Source: Jaltomata sinuosa (taxonomy: Eukaryota > Streptophyta > Magnoliopsida > Solanales > Solanaceae). Taken from it: a stretch of 64,000 nt of DNA. Numbering within the stretch: the stretch's first letter is position 1; every line of letters begins with the position of its first letter. A model generated the notes under the pieces. It was given only the letters and a program-made list of their open reading frames with translations, was not told where the DNA came from and did no database searches. The stretch lies in the NCBI GenBank assembly GCA_003996215.1, contig QJPP01003517.1, positions 124,001 through 188,000 on the forward strand. Direction: 5' to 3'. Shown here one piece after another: positions 10,309 to 22,759 of the stretch. The position numbers and the translations under genes were made by a program.

Positions 10309-12901
10309 TACAAAAGGTTCTATAAGTATACTTGAGATTTGTAAACCAGTTTATTTTAACATATCCGGCTCTTACCACTTCCTTGTAACATGTTTAATAG
10401 ATTTGATATCAGACGTTGTTAACAAATTCAAAGCCTATGCAAATATTACCCCGAGATTAAACTACTACAACAACTTCTCCCTGATTTAGCTAGCCAATCA
10501 AACAGGGGATCCGTTCTTCTGCAGCCGGACGTGCTGCAATCAGAATGATAAGGACTCTAAGGGAATAAAGGACACATAACATGTCAACTGCACGTAGATA
10601 TTTTCATAAATGTTTGATAGGTACGTCGAGTATACTCAATTTAATAACTTGTGCGTCCTTATGTATTTTCACCAAACTCTATCATATTTGAATTGACTAT
10701 GATGTTTGCCTATATTCAAAATTCATAAATTACTTCTTAAACAACTCACATCAAACTCCCTGTGGACCTTTTGTATTTCCATTTATTTAAAGGGCATATG
10801 ATCAGAATGGGGTCAAAGGTAAAGGATCGGATACCTCTATCTATTACAAGGCTATCAATTAAAATGCAAGTTCAAATATCTTTGAAACTCAAATAGTATG
10901 ACACAAACAGATCACTAGTATCATAAAAGACCATTAATTAATTACACTCTATTAGTTCTAATTGATTTACGTATATTTAAACGACATGAGAACTAACATA
11001 TACCTAATGTCCTCCGATTCACAAAGTACGATGTCCTAAACATATGTGATGCATAACAACATTTCAGAAGCTCATAGTGGAACCCAATCCATACAATCAT
11101 AAAGCAGTACTAAAACACAAAGTGCAAATAAGTACTTCAGTTGTAGACGTTTAGGGAAAAATACTTCATAGCGGATGATTGTATCAATAGAAATTTTAAT
11201 ATTTAATTTATAATTTTTGGAATTAGGTGGGAAATTAGGCAAAATGTGTAGATCAATAAGTTGCAATGGTGATCATCGTCTAAAAGGTAAATGCATATTA
11301 CCGAATTATCATGCTAAAACAAAAGGAGGATGACAAGAGAAACTTATAAATATGCATCTTTAGTACTTGGAGTTTTTCAGTTTTTTTCATTTGTTGAGGT
11401 ATTTGCTTCGATTGGGTATTGGCTCATGCAACATCATTACTTTGTAAACAGGTCGTCCAGGTGGACAAGTGATTTTGCAGGACGAAGCTTGGGACTTAGT
11501 ATAACACTTGAGAGTTCACCTATGTCTATGAAGAAGAAATGAAGGCGCACATTTTTATGTTCATCTGATATTTTCCTACATTTATCTATTTATCCAATAT
11601 TAAAAAAAAAAAAAATTGTCGCATGGCTTGCATTAGAATTCTCAATCCATCTAACCAACAATCTATTATAACATGTGAAATCAAATGATTTACACGATCC
11701 ATCTAAAATGCTTAAGTTGATACAAAATATACTTTAGTAACTGATAATGTCAACCCACCTATTTCTTTTCCCCAATGTAATAAGAATATTAAGATTTTAC
11801 AATGATTGACATGGCTATTAGAAAAGAGGTTTGTTTGCTTACGGTGTAAAACTATAGTTGTTTATCAACTAATGACATTAACTAAATTTCGAGCAAAACA
11901 CTTATTAACAATTTGATGCAGGCATCGACATGCAAGCATTATAACTTTTAGTATCATTTTTTATTTACTTAAGTTACTCATATATATAGCTAAAGAAGTT
12001 ATAAATAATTGGACAATCATCCGCAAAATTATGACAACGAAGATTCATTGGCGTACAAAATCAAAAAATTAAAATGGATATTGACGATTGATCATCAATA
12101 CGGTAATTTCCCACCGCACGAAGCGCGGAACCTTACAAAAATAGATTATATTAATTAATAAGGTTCTATATCTTCATGACTTTACCCTATGTACAGTATA
12201 AACTACTACTAGGATAACTTTGCCTAAGAAGATATTATAATGTAATACAACTAAAGGGCGAGTTTCATAAAATATATTTAAAAATTATTATGTTTGGTTG
12301 ATTAAAATATTTTTTTAAAGTTTGGTTGGTCAAAATATTTTAAAAAATATTTTCTCTATAAAAATAAGTTTCTTAAAAATCAAAAAAATAAATTTCATAA
12401 GTAATATTCTAAAACTTGTTGTTTCATTCACCAACCCCCACCCCTGGATACCCCTTGACCACCCAACCCTATCAATCATCATCATAGTATTTTCTTAAAT
12501 TACATAAAAATGCACTTGTAATAATATTTTTGTACTTATCAAATACTAAAAAATAAATAAGAAATTCCTTATTTGCTTTAAAAAAAAATCAAAAAATATT
12601 TTCCTTCGTACCAAATACACCCTAGAAGTGGATTTTTTTTTTTGGCATCTAGTTACTCAACAAACTAGAAAAGGTAGATTTAATTTTGACACACAAACAT
12701 AAAATCTTAAGTCAACAACTAGCAATCTTGAGTACAATAGTAGTATAAAAGAAAATACAAATACAAACTATTACAAATTATTTAGCTAATAATGCATGAA
12801 TATTCAGTCTTAGTTATATATAGATATCATCAAACAAGGGGCAGGGCGCATGCATGATATATATACAAACAAACATGGCCTATAAACAATAAACCCCTAA
12901 T
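10309..12901. other. Non-coding AT-rich DNA of unit 1
   Basis: I find no supportable gene. The stretch is shared with 27778-29691 plus 34719-35437 and in part with 45195-46800. It includes an exon-like piece at 11453-11541 preceded by TTTGTAAACAG and ending in a stop (reading SLGLSITLESSPMSMKKK), conserved at 28921-29011. It also has poly-A runs and GGTTGGTCAAAATATTTTAAA-type AT repeats near 12280-12360. Confidence 0.5.
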
Positions 12902-13300
12902 TCAGTAAAAGGACTTCATGGACATCCATTTAGTACGATTAAACTTATCATGCTTCCATTTAATGAAATCATTTGCTTCGGCATCAACATCTTATTCTTC
13001 CTCATACGCTAATTTTTCATAACTATTCTCCTCTCGATCAACATATCCGTTGCTATACCATAGATAATCTGGCCTTTCCTTGATGACATTGATCATTTCT
13101 TTTTTGGGCTGCCTAAAAGCGTCGAATCCATTCGATGTGTAACAAATACTTGGATATGGAGGAACATCAATTAGTTTATGCACCTTGAATTCCTCCTTAT
13201 TCTTGGAAGAATTGTCTCTCTCAAAATGGTGGTTTGTTTATTTGTGCATAGTTGTGTATGATTGATAAATATGATATTGATACGAGGATCTGTGAGTCAT
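12902..13300 (-). pseudogene. Small DUF761-like gene, copy in unit 1 (two nonsense codons)
   Basis: This is the unit-1 copy of the 132-codon gene found intact at 35438-35836, 36964-37362 and 46801-47199. It has exactly the same length (399 bases, no indels) but two nonsense changes: CAA to TAA after MHK near the N-terminus and GAA to TAA inside the acidic run before the C-terminal motif. The TATA box and leader are conserved (13379-13387). It appears recently inactivated, because frame and length are otherwise preserved. Confidence 0.65.
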
Positions 13301-13378
13301 TTTTTTTTGTAGATAAAGAAGTTGTAAAGAGAATTATTTGTGAATGATGATATGATATTGTGCTTTTTATCTATAGGA

Positions 13379-13387
13379 TATTTATAG
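13379..13387 (-). promoter_or_regulatory. TATA box of the unit-1 small gene
   Basis: On the minus strand this reads CTATAAATA, about 80 bases upstream of the ATG at 13300. The same box is present at the same distance in all four gene copies. Confidence 0.5.
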
Positions 13388-13751
13388 TTTAGTTCTTGTA
13401 GAAAAAATGAGGGAGAATCTAATACCATTTGCTTTTGAATGGGAAGTTTGGTCCTAATTTCTGGTGCAAAATGCTCTTTGGGCTCCACTCCTTTATTTCC
13501 TTTGCTTTTAGCGTACTTTGGTACATGGTGAATCTACTGTCGTATGCCCGCTTTAGATAGGATTAGTTAACTTATGTACAATAACAACATCATCATAGTT
13601 TAACTTGTTATAATTGATGTAATTGTTTATTTTTCAGGTTACTAATCTCAATTTTTTATGAGTAAAAGGTGTGCTTGATATAGAGGAAAATATTTTCTGG
13701 AAAATATTTTTTCTATTTTATCATGTTCGTTTGGTTAAAAGTTTTGAAAAA

Positions 13752-13756
13752 TATTT
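13752..13756. other. Target-site duplication TATTT, left
   Basis: TATTT directly precedes the TG end of the LTR element and is repeated at 20340-20344. The uninterrupted site GAAAAATATTTTCTTTAAG exists at about 36284 and 47646. Confidence 0.9.
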
Positions 13757-14871
13757 TGTAACGACCGGGTCCATCGTTACGTTGATTTTTCCTGATCTTG
13801 TAAGTTTGGAAAAAATGGTTAAAAATACGTTCCGAATAAGTGGGGTGACGTCATGGAAAATTTTGGATTCCAGAAAGGATCCGGGATGATGTCATACCTC
13901 TATAGCAGAAATTAGTCCGCTATAGCGGTACCGCTATCGCGACAAGGCAGGCTGCTATCGCGGGGTTAAGGGAGACAGAACATGTGATAGGATTTTAGTA
14001 AAAAAGTCTCTTCTCCTCAGTTGGGAAACATACGAGGGTTCTTTCAAAAACCCTCTCATGCTGCTCCAAGGCTGGGAAATCATGAGGAGGAGAGGACATG
14101 GCTGAAAAGATGCGGAACGACAGATTTCAGGATCACGATTCAGCCGGGAACGCAGTCACGGAGCCAGAAATACACCATTGCAGTTTCTTGGCATCCAGGT
14201 AGGCTAGGGTTTTATGAGTAGTTAGACATGCTTACCTTCTATACTTGTTATATAATAGAAACGGAGAATCCATGTTTAGGCCTCCAGGCACGGAATCTGG
14301 CGGATTTGGGTGGTTGCGTTGTGTCTAGAGAGTATGGAATGGCTGGTCTTGTGGTTTGTATTGTTTGATTAGTTTATTCATATTGGGGTGACAATGATAG
14401 ATCACTGTAATGGTATATAGGGAAGGTTCGGGGAACCGGGGAAGTGCTTGGGAGCACGAAAAACAGAAATAGGAAGCTCCTAGGTGGAGTTTCAGGAATG
14501 TTTATTGCTTGAGGCTTAGCGGCGGTCTGGCTAAGGTTAGAAAAAGGGGAGCGTGTCGCATGCTTGTGTGTTTTATCTAAAAGTAGAAAACGCTAGTTAC
14601 ATGTTAATAAAAAGGGTGAACCAAAAAAATATTCTTAGGACGGGAATTGATGGTTCGTAGTTGTACCCGGAAAAGGGTAGGTGATGGCTTTCGTATTTCT
14701 GTGAATGTGTATATTCATTGTACTCGTTGTCTAAGTAATTGTGTGCATTACATTGATTAGGGGAATTGCATGGAATGTCTAAGTTCGGTTTACAGTCTAT
14801 GTTTGAATGGTTTTACTTGTTGGCTTCACAAGGGGTGTGCATTCATCTATTGATTGTTGTTGTTGACATTT

Positions 14872-14990
14872 GGTTGGATCGATTACCACGCTTGGTACGG
14901 GTATAACACATGGTTGGCATGGGTACCACGCCTAGTATGGGTATATCATTCGGTTGGCACGGGTACCACTCCTAGTACGAGTTTACTTTA
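14872..14990. repeat. 40-bp tandem repeats, three copies
   Basis: Units start at 14872, 14912 and 14952 with GGTTGGCACGGGTACCACGC-type sequence followed by a GGTA(C/T)GGGTAT half. The same three-copy array occurs in the other LTR at 18810-18922. Confidence 0.75.
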
Positions 14991-15033
14991 TTGCATCTTG
15001 CATTGCTTCATTGATTATTGTATTGCATTGGTT

Positions 15034-15130
15034 GATATTGGTTCCGTGAGTGGACCGGGTTGTTTCACTGAATGTGATACTTGATATTGGTTCCGTGAGT
15101 GGACCGGGTTGTCTAGTTAAAAGGTTCTAG
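15034..15130. repeat. 49-bp tandem repeats, two copies
   Basis: GATATTGGTTCCGTGAGTGG recurs at 15034 and 15083. The other LTR has three copies (18972, 19021, 19070), so the arrays have changed in copy number since the LTRs were identical. Confidence 0.75.
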
Positions 15131-15377
15131 TATAACTGCTATGTGACTTAGCGGCATAACTGACCGCTATCACGGTAGTCCGTGAGGCAGTGAGCTGCCC
15201 TGTTTTCCCCTGTTTTGGTCCCTTCCGGGGACAAGTTAAAAACAAGCATAAAACATTCCAAAACCACTGTATGAACCAGGAAAGAGCAAAATAAAAAGGG
15301 AAAGGGGATAGAGTGTCTGAAACAAGCCCCAAACGGGGGCAAACCAACAGTATAACAGTAATAAGAGGGGGGGAGTC

Positions 15378-16543
15378 CTAGGCCTCATCCTCACTCAGGA
15401 AGGGGAAATCCTGCATGTCCTCAGGCTCAAGGGTGGGGAGATCCTGACCAGGGGAAGCACAGGAGAACATGACCTTTATGGTCTTCCACATCCGGGCAAA
15501 CATACAGTCCCAGGAGCGCCTTTTTCTCTTCTCCTCTTCTAACTCTCTTCGGAGTGCTGCAAGCTCCTGAGCGGGTGGGTGGGGGGCTGCACCGCTAGCA
15601 TTAGGATCCTCTATGAACCTCCGGATAGCTGCTAGATTTTCCTCTAGCTGGGCCCTAGAGATCGGGGGCTGGGACTGGGAAGGGGCAAGAGTATCATCCT
15701 CATCATCGTCGGCCTCCTCCACCGGCTGACTGCTCCCTGCCTCACCTACCTTCCTCTTCTTCTTAGAAATGTCCTTCACCCGGACCGGGTCAAAGGGCTC
15801 ATCCATGGCCACCTCTGCATCGGTGTGGTCCTGAGGCACACCAGCTCGCCTGCACAGCTCCGAAACCAGCCTGGGTAGATAAGGGCCCTTCCTGGGGTCA
15901 GTATTGAAGCTCTTCCATTCCGAGATAATCTGCTCCCCCACATTCATACTAATACCCTGCATGGCACAAGCGATCACCAAAGCTCGGGCATAGGTCACGT
16001 CGGTTTGATTTCCTTATGGACGGATCCTCCAGGACACCAAATTCAGCCACATCCTAGCCTTAGAGGAGAAATAGGCGCTAGTAATACCCTCGGGGCTGAC
16101 CCAGTACACCTTGTCCTTGGATGCGGGGTCCACCAAAGTATCTCTCAACCAGGTCATATCCTACAGCCGAGACTTAGCCATGTATGCCATATTAGAGATG
16201 TGGGGCACCCCTAGCACCTCATTGATGGTCCGGGCATCCACAGGAACATCCACCCCTCATAGTCTGATAGTAGGATTCGGCTCGCTCCAGCGGACCGTAG
16301 GAAGGATGGCGTAAACTCCCGCACCCAGCCGGTTAGCGCCAGAGGAGAAGCCACCAGCAAAGGTTCCCACCCAAACTCTCGGACTCGGCGGTGAAAATCA
16401 GTCGCTTTTCCATCTATTCCAGTCATGCGGCAACTTCTCTCATAGCAGAAGCTAAATTTTCGGTAATCTCAGAGCCTTTCCTGACTATCTTCGTCGGGGA
16501 ATCGCTTATAGTCGTATTCAGGCGCTTGTTGTTGTTCAACCAT
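15378..16543 (-). pseudogene. Transposase_32-type ORF, broken
   Basis: On the minus strand an ATG at 16543 (MVEQQQAPEYDYKRFPDEDS) opens a frame with an early stop, then ATDFHRRVREFGWEPLLV and a VREF block. After a frameshift near 16310 it continues as the open 206-codon piece 15378-15998, with MTYARALVIACAMQGISMNV, PYLPRLVSELCRRAGVP, then a Lys-rich segment, an acidic run and a coiled coil (LAALRRELEEEKRKRR). This order matches plant Transposase_32 proteins. Just upstream of the ATG the minus strand reads CTTGCAG, a possible splice acceptor. It is a diverged relative of the ORF at 8027-8770. Confidence 0.55.
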
Positions 16544-17698
16544 GGTGCTATCCTGCAAGGGTAAGAAGGAAATAGGACTAGAAGAGTAAAAAGGACACGA
16601 AAAGAGGGAGGAGAAATTTTCTAGGTGTAACTTGGGAAGGCCACTGAGTTGCGGCCTTCCGCTATAGCGGGTGGTGCGTCCGCGATAGCGAAATCGCTAT
16701 AGAGGTGAAATGTCTGTTGTAGCAGGACCGCTATAGCGGAGCCCTACCGCTATAGCAGTCTTCATCATTCCAGACCTTCAAGGGGTGCATCAATGGCGCC
16801 CCTTGGTCCAAAACTCCGATTTTGTCATTCCAAGACCGGATCTACCCACCCAAAGTGCCCCATTGCTCGTTTCTACAAATATTTGGGCATTATAACCCCT
16901 AAAATTCACCTGAATCACTACTTTGTTCAAGAAGCAACCCTTCACCTTCCCCACCCGTTTTTGGCCCCTTTTTGGCCAACACTAGTATAATCCTTACGCC
17001 CAAAATGCCTTGGAGGCATTGTAAACGTAAGGGAAGCATCCATGCTTCAGGAATCCGACAAAAATCCAATCAAAGGGTTCAAGTTCAAAACCCATTTCAA
17101 ATAGGCTATAAATTCCTATTTTTCTACCACATTCATGTACAATTAGTGCAAGGAAGTAAAGGAGAGAGTGAGTACGATTATTACCTGGAATTTCCGACGT
17201 TGGGAGTGGGACGATCGGGAGAGAAAAGTATAGTGTTTGAGTGGAAATATGGGAGAATGAGGGGAGAAGTCCGTTTCTCCCCAATTTCATTCTGCTATCA
17301 ACCACTGTAGCGGTCGACAGACTGTGATAGCGGGACTGCTATAACGGTAAATTATCCGTTACAGCGGACGACTAGTCAATTTTGGGTACGGGTAAAGTTC
17401 TCCCGGGTCTTTTTAATTTCTTCCAACCCAATAGGACACGAGGCCCCAAATTTCTTGGGTACTCAATATGGGGACACGTATAATAGTCCTTGTGAGGCTC
17501 GTAAATTCTTTGTCGGGATAAGGCCATAGTAAATTATTCCTCGAGTTGGTTAGACTCGCAAAGGGGAGTTGGACAACTTGCGAAGGTTCGATAATTACGC
17601 GGTCACTTACGGGAGGTAAGAGTCCCGGGTCAGTTTCTCTCATCTGTTTTAAAGTTTGGGATTGTTTGGGGATGAATGATGGGTAAATTGATATCTAT
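16544..17698. other. Internal non-coding part of nested element
   Basis: There is no supportable gene. It holds several CTATAGCGG boxes, including two exact CCGCTATAGCGG palindromes at 16659-16670 and 16728-16739, and further degenerate copies near 17300-17350. ORFs here lack any recognisable motif. Confidence 0.5.
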
Positions 17699-18809
17699 TG
17701 TAACGACCGGGTCCGTCGTTATGTTGATTTTTTTCTGATCTTGTAAATTTGGGAAAAATGGTTAAAAATACGTTCCGAATAAGTGGGGTGACATCATGGA
17801 AAATTTCGAATTCAGGAATGGATCAAGGCTGACATCATACCGCTATAGCAGAAATTAGTCTGCTATAACGATATTGCTATCACGATAAGGCAGGCCGCTA
17901 TTGCGGGTTACGGGAGACAGAACCTCTGATAGAATTTTATTAAAAAGTCTTTTCTCCTCTGTTGGGAAACATACGAGGGTTCTTTCAAAAATCCTCCCAT
18001 GCTGCTCCAAGGCTGGGAAATCATGAGGAGGAGAGGAAATGGCTAAAGACGCAGAACGACAGATTCCAGGATCACGGTTCAGTCGGGAACGCAGTCATGG
18101 AGCCAGAAATGCACCATTGCAGCTGCTTGGCATTCAGGTAGGCTAGGTTTTTATGAGTAGTTAGACCTTCTTACCTTCTGTACTTGTTATATAATAGAAA
18201 CGGAGAATCCATGTTTAGGACTCCGGGCATGGAGTTTGGCAGATTCGGGTGGTTGCGTTATTTCTAGGGAGTATGAAATGGCTGGTCTTGTGGTTTGTAT
18301 TATGTGATTAGTTTATTCATATTTGGGTGACAATGATAGGTCATGTGACTGGTATATAGGGAAGGTTCGGGGAACCGAGGAAGTTCTTGGGAGCACAGAA
18401 AATGGAAATAGGAAGCTCCTAGGAGAGGTTTCAGGAATGTTTATTGCTTGAGGCTTAGCAGTGGTCTGGATAAGGTTAGAAAAAGGGGAGCGTGTCGCAT
18501 GCTTGTGTGTTTATCTAAAAATGGAAAATGCTAGTTACATGTTAATAAAAAGGGTGAACCGGGAAAATAGTCTTAGGACGAGAACTGATGGTTCGTAGTT
18601 GTACCCGGAAAAGGGTAGGTGATGGCTTTCATATTTTTGCGAATGCGTATATTCATTGTACTCGTTGTCTAAGTAATTGTGTGCATTACATTGCTTAGGG
18701 GAATTGCGTGAAATGTCTAAGTTCAGTTTACAGTCTATGTTTGAATGGTTTTACTTGTTGGCTTCACAAGGGGTGTGCATTCATCTATTGACTGTTGTTG
18801 TTGACATTC

Positions 18810-18922
18810 GGTTGGCTTGGGTACCACTCCTGGTATGGGTATAACACATGGTTGGCACGGGTACCATGCTTGGTACGGGTATATCATTCAGTTGGCACGG
18901 GTACCACGCCTGGTACGGGTTT
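18810..18922. repeat. 40-bp tandem repeats, LTR copy 2
   Basis: Three units at 18810, 18850 and 18890, equivalent to 14872-14990. Each has a GGTACC core. Confidence 0.75.
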
Positions 18923-18971
18923 ACTTTATTGCATCTTGCATTGCTTCATTGATTATTGTATTGCATTGGTT

Positions 18972-19118
18972 GATATTGCATCCGTGAGTGGACCTGGTTG
19001 TTTCACTGAATGTGATACTTGATATTGGTTCCGTGAGTGGATCGGGTTATTTTACTGAATGTAATACTTGATATTGGTTCCGTGAGTGGACCGGGTTGTC
19101 TAGTTGAAGGTGCTAGTG
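18972..19118. repeat. 49-bp tandem repeats, LTR copy 2
   Basis: Three units at 18972, 19021 and 19070, each with GATATTG(G/C)(T/A)TCCGTGAGTGGA and a TTTCACTGAATGTGATACTT-like spacer. Confidence 0.75.
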
Positions 19119-20339
19119 TTGATGGTCCTTGAGTGGCCAGAAACTATTGTATAACTGTTGTGTTGGTCTTGGTCTACGCCGGGTTGATCATTGACACTTA
19201 GGTGTTATCTAGAGGGGATCCCGGGGTGGGTCCGGACTATGTAAGAGAGGACGAATAAGTGCATGTATTGATATATATATTGTCCCTCAAGTGTGCCTAG
19301 ATGGTCGGGGATTAATTGTGATTAATAAGCTAAGGATCGGTCTTGGCGTAGACCGGGGCAGCAGGTTGGACACTTGGGTGTGGTTAAGGGGATCCTTGGA
19401 GGGTCCGGGTCACGTACAGTAAGGGGATTAGATGTAACTCTAGGGTTGTCCTTAAATGTAGCAAGGGTTGCTGGGTGGATCGCATGTGGTGGATAGACTG
19501 AGAGTCTGGGGTTGTGGTCCTGACAATTGAATATTTATTAGAAGGTTTACTACAGATCCATGAAGGATTGGACCCTGGTAAGTAATGCTACAAGTATAAG
19601 TGGTTGAGTTGGGCAGTTAGCCGGGCTAAGTCAGAATGCTAGTTAGAACAGTCGATTTAGGTAGGGGAAGGGCAGTCCCAGCACGGGATGGGTATGGATA
19701 TAAGGAGGCTTGGGAAGTCTAGAATTAAGTGAGACTTGGGAAGTCTGGGATAAGGTAAGGCTTAGGGAGTCCAAGGTTAGCGTGATATGGAAGCCTTGAG
19801 AATGAGGGAGTTGGTAGTGGAAGGGTGTTGGTGGATGGGAACTAAATTATCTGAAGTTAGTTATGTATTTTCCTGCTTTTCTTATATGATGGTAGGGATG
19901 AATTCGGGTCGACCGATGATGCCTACCAGTACGTGTGTTTGTACTGACTCTACTCTTACTATACCTTTTGGTATAGTCTAATTGCAGGTTGGTGGTGTTT
20001 CATAGGTTCGCAGCGATGAGGTCTCCAGCAACTTCTGTCTTTGATCCCTATGGCGGAAGTTGGGTCTTTTCTCTCTTGTGTCGTCTTGTAGAAGCTCTTG
20101 TACCTGTTTAGACTAGATCCTAGGGAGGGATTTATAATGTTGTAAAGGTTTTCCGCATTTTCTTTGAAACCTATTTCTGGCCAGGATTGTGTAAAGAGAA
20201 GACTTATTTCATGTATAAAGTGGTTGACTTAATGGTTTTCTTAAATTCCGCATGTTCCCTATTGTTTGGATGGTAAGGGTTCGTCTATCTAGGTGTTTAG
20301 AGTAGGCGCCCGCACGGCCCGATAGGTTGGGTCGTGACA

Positions 20340-20344
20340 TATTT
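20340..20344. other. Target-site duplication TATTT, right
   Basis: Directly follows the CA end of the LTR element at 20339 and matches 13752-13756. Confidence 0.9.
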
Positions 20345-21187
20345 TCTTTAAGAAAATAAACTATTTGAAAATAAAGAAAATGACTTTATGTAGGGAAAAC
20401 AAGTGACGTTGTTTTCATGAAAACATTTTCCTCCATACCGAACAAACCCAAAGTTGTTATGTATAGTTTACTTTATCCTTATTTTCAATTTGTTTGTCTT
20501 AGTTTGATTAGGTATGGAGTTTTAAAAAAAAAACTTTTAAATCTTGTTATTTTAAACTAATTAAGATCTGTGTAATGTATTATAATATTTTTTGAATCTT
20601 GTGTTTTTAAATAGGTTATGTAAAATTTTGGGCGTAAAGAGTTACTAAGTATAGAAAATAACTTTCTTTTTAAAACAAACTAAAAAAGAAAGTAACACGA
20701 ATAAATTGAAACGAAAGATATATCTTTTAGGTGTTCGACTTGATAATTTAAGAGTTCTTTTACTATGTTTTAGAGAATACAACTTAAAACTATTCTTTTA
20801 TATATTTTTATTATTAATAAGTGGGAATTCTATTCTATCCTACAAAAAAACTTTTTATATTTGCTTTTCCAGGATCCACTCCTTTTCAAAGAAGAATTGT
20901 CTATAAATTATTTGCCAAATGTTTGGTGTAATTAAAGAGCTTTTTGAGGTTGATTCCTTGATCACTTCGAATTCTTTTTTTAGATTTTTTAGAACAAGTG
21001 GTAAAGTTTGCACGTGAAAAATATTGACAAAAAGTGAAGATTCGTTATCGATTCATGAGAAAAGGCGATGCTTAGATTCCTTTGGAGACCATTTCCAAGT
21101 TGTATACAACCGAATTAAGAGAAAAGCCGCCAAACGGGTCCGACGAAATGATTTTTGACCCAAAATTTTTGCAAGCTTGTAGCCCCT
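20345..21187. other. AT-rich spacer of unit 1
   Basis: Non-coding as far as I can see. It is shared with 36289-36750 (in part), 37905-38745 and 47651-48490. Poly-A/T runs vary in length between copies. Confidence 0.4.
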
Positions 21188-22759
21188 AATTATCAGCGAC
21201 GAACGGGCAATTTACAAGAATAACCTTTGAGGTGAAGATCTTTTCTGCTCCTTAACAATTCTCAGTCACTCTTCATACCAAATTATCAGCGAGGAACAGG
21301 CGATTTACAAAAATAACCTTGGAGGAAGTCAAAAAGGTAGTTTTCAATTTGAGTGAGGACAGTGTTAGTAGACCTGATAGTCTAACTGGTAGATTTTATC
21401 AATGTTGTTGGGAGATTATTAGTGCATATATACTTAGAATGGTGCAAGAATTCTTTGATGGGAACACCCTCCCTAAGTCAGTCACTCATACTAACTTGGT
21501 TCTCATACCAAAAAAGGTTAACTTTCAGACCTTCTCTAATATGAGGCCCATTAGTCTAAGCAACTTCATCAATAAAATACTGTCCAAAATTGTGCATGAC
21601 AGAATGGAATACTAACTACCTAAGTTGATCTCTTCTAATCAATCGAGGTTTGTTAAATGTAGAAGTATCATTGAATATATACTTCTAACTCAAGAGATTG
21701 TCACTGACATCAGGAAGAGTGTCAAACTTGATATGGCTAGGACCTATAATAGAGTATCCTGGTTTTTCCTAATATAAGTGCTGATGAAGATGGGTTTCTT
21801 CAATGTTTTTGCAGATATGATTTGGAGGTTGATCGCTAATAATTGGTATTCAGTGCTCCTTAATGGGAAACCTCATGGTTTATTTCACTCAACTAGAGGA
21901 GTTAAACAAGGAGATTCTCTTTTCTATGCATTATTCATCCTATCTGCTGAAGTTCTATCCAAAGTCCTCAACTCTTTATTTGAGGATGGGCAGTTTGAAG
22001 GTTATGTTTTTCCCAAATAGAGTACAAACTTAAATCACATTGTTTATGCAGATGATATCATTATTTTTGCATCAGCTCACAAATATTCCTAAGATAAAAT
22101 CATGACTACTCTACAGGAATATGAAACTGAATCAGGGAAGAAAATCAATAAGGATAAGAGTGCTTTTTATTTCCACCAGAATGAGATAGTAGAATTGAGA
22201 CAAATGGTGGAATAATTTTAGGTATCCCAGAGAGAATTTCCCTATGATATATCTAAGTTGTCCTATCACACATACCAAAAATAGGAAGGAGCATTATACA
22301 TACCTAATCAGAAGAGTGAAAGGTAAATTACAAGCTTGCAAAGGGAACATGCTCTCTTATGGTAGTAAGGAAGTTTTGATTATTAGTGTTTTTCAAAGTT
22401 TCCTCATTCATATTCTTTTTGTCATAGTTCCCTCAAAGTGTGTTATCAAAGAACTTCATAGAGTTTTTGCTAAATTCTTTTGGAGTAACAAAGAATCTTG
22501 AAGATGCAAAACTGGGCATCATGGGCAAATGTTTGCTTACCAAAGCAGGAAGGTGGTTTAGGTTTTAGATCTATGTTTGATGTCTCTTAAGCTATATATT
22601 CTAATCTATGGTGGAAATTTAGGACACAAAATACATTATGATCCAATTTTTTGTGGAACAAGTACTGCCAAAAGCATATTCCAACCATGGTTCATAGGAA
22701 AGGTGAATCTCAAGTGTGGAAGAACATGCTTTCCAATAGAGAGATCATTGAACTCAATG
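21188..22759 (+). pseudogene. LINE reverse transcriptase fragment, unit 1
   Basis: This is an L1-type non-LTR RT without endonuclease. From 21319 the frame gives EEVKKVVFNLSEDSVSRPDS and FYQCCWEIISAYILRMVQEF, then MRPISLSNFINKILSKIV. The catalytic YADD is at 22045-22056 (NLNHIVYADDIIIFAS). The C-terminal region continues in another frame with GSKEVLIISVFQSF. Stops at 21613, 21775 and 22018 and later frame changes break it. The front holds a duplicated segment: 21188-21236 recurs in diverged form at 21281-21329. The end runs straight into a reversed Athila LTR at 22759. Confidence 0.8.

Larger units (their letters stand above)
13757..15139. repeat. Truncated LTR copy of the nested element
   Basis: Collinear with 17699-19100 with scattered substitutions. 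Both contain the GGAAACATACGAGGG and CTGCTCCAAGGCTGGG segments, CTATAGC/CTATCGC boxes, and the same tandem repeats. Homology stops near TAGTTAAAAGGTTCTAGT, so about 1.2 kb of the LTR is missing. Confidence 0.8.
13757..20339. mobile_element. LTR retrotransposon nested in unit 1
   Basis: The element begins TGTAACGACCGGGTCC and ends GGGTCGTGACA, and has a perfect 5-bp target duplication TATTT. It carries a truncated LTR (13757-15139), a central part with a minus-strand Transposase_32-type ORF, and a complete LTR (17699-20339). No RT or integrase is visible, so it is non-autonomous or internally rearranged. The TGTAACGACC/GGGTCGTGACA ends suggest a Ty3/gypsy element. Orientation is uncertain: the ends are nearly inverted repeats of each other and the only ORF is on the minus strand. 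Confidence 0.85.
17699..20339. repeat. Complete LTR of the nested element
   Basis: The LTR is 2,641 bases long, beginning TGTAACGACCGGG and ending GTCGTGACA. It contains the 40-bp array (18810-18922), the 49-bp array (18972-19118) and degenerate CTATAGC boxes near 17840-17905. ORFs inside it show no known domain. Confidence 0.85.

Noticed and set aside
11072..11266. 64-codon minus-strand ORF conserved at 28541-28735
   Set aside because: Conserved only because the DNA is duplicated; no start context, domain or promoter.
14854..15084. 76-codon ORF in LTR, also 18795-19022
   Set aside because: It is the translation of the 40-bp and 49-bp tandem repeats.
16972..17310. 112-codon ORF and the opposing 103-codon ORF at 16994-17305
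   Set aside because: Overlapping antisense ORFs without motifs in transposon DNA.
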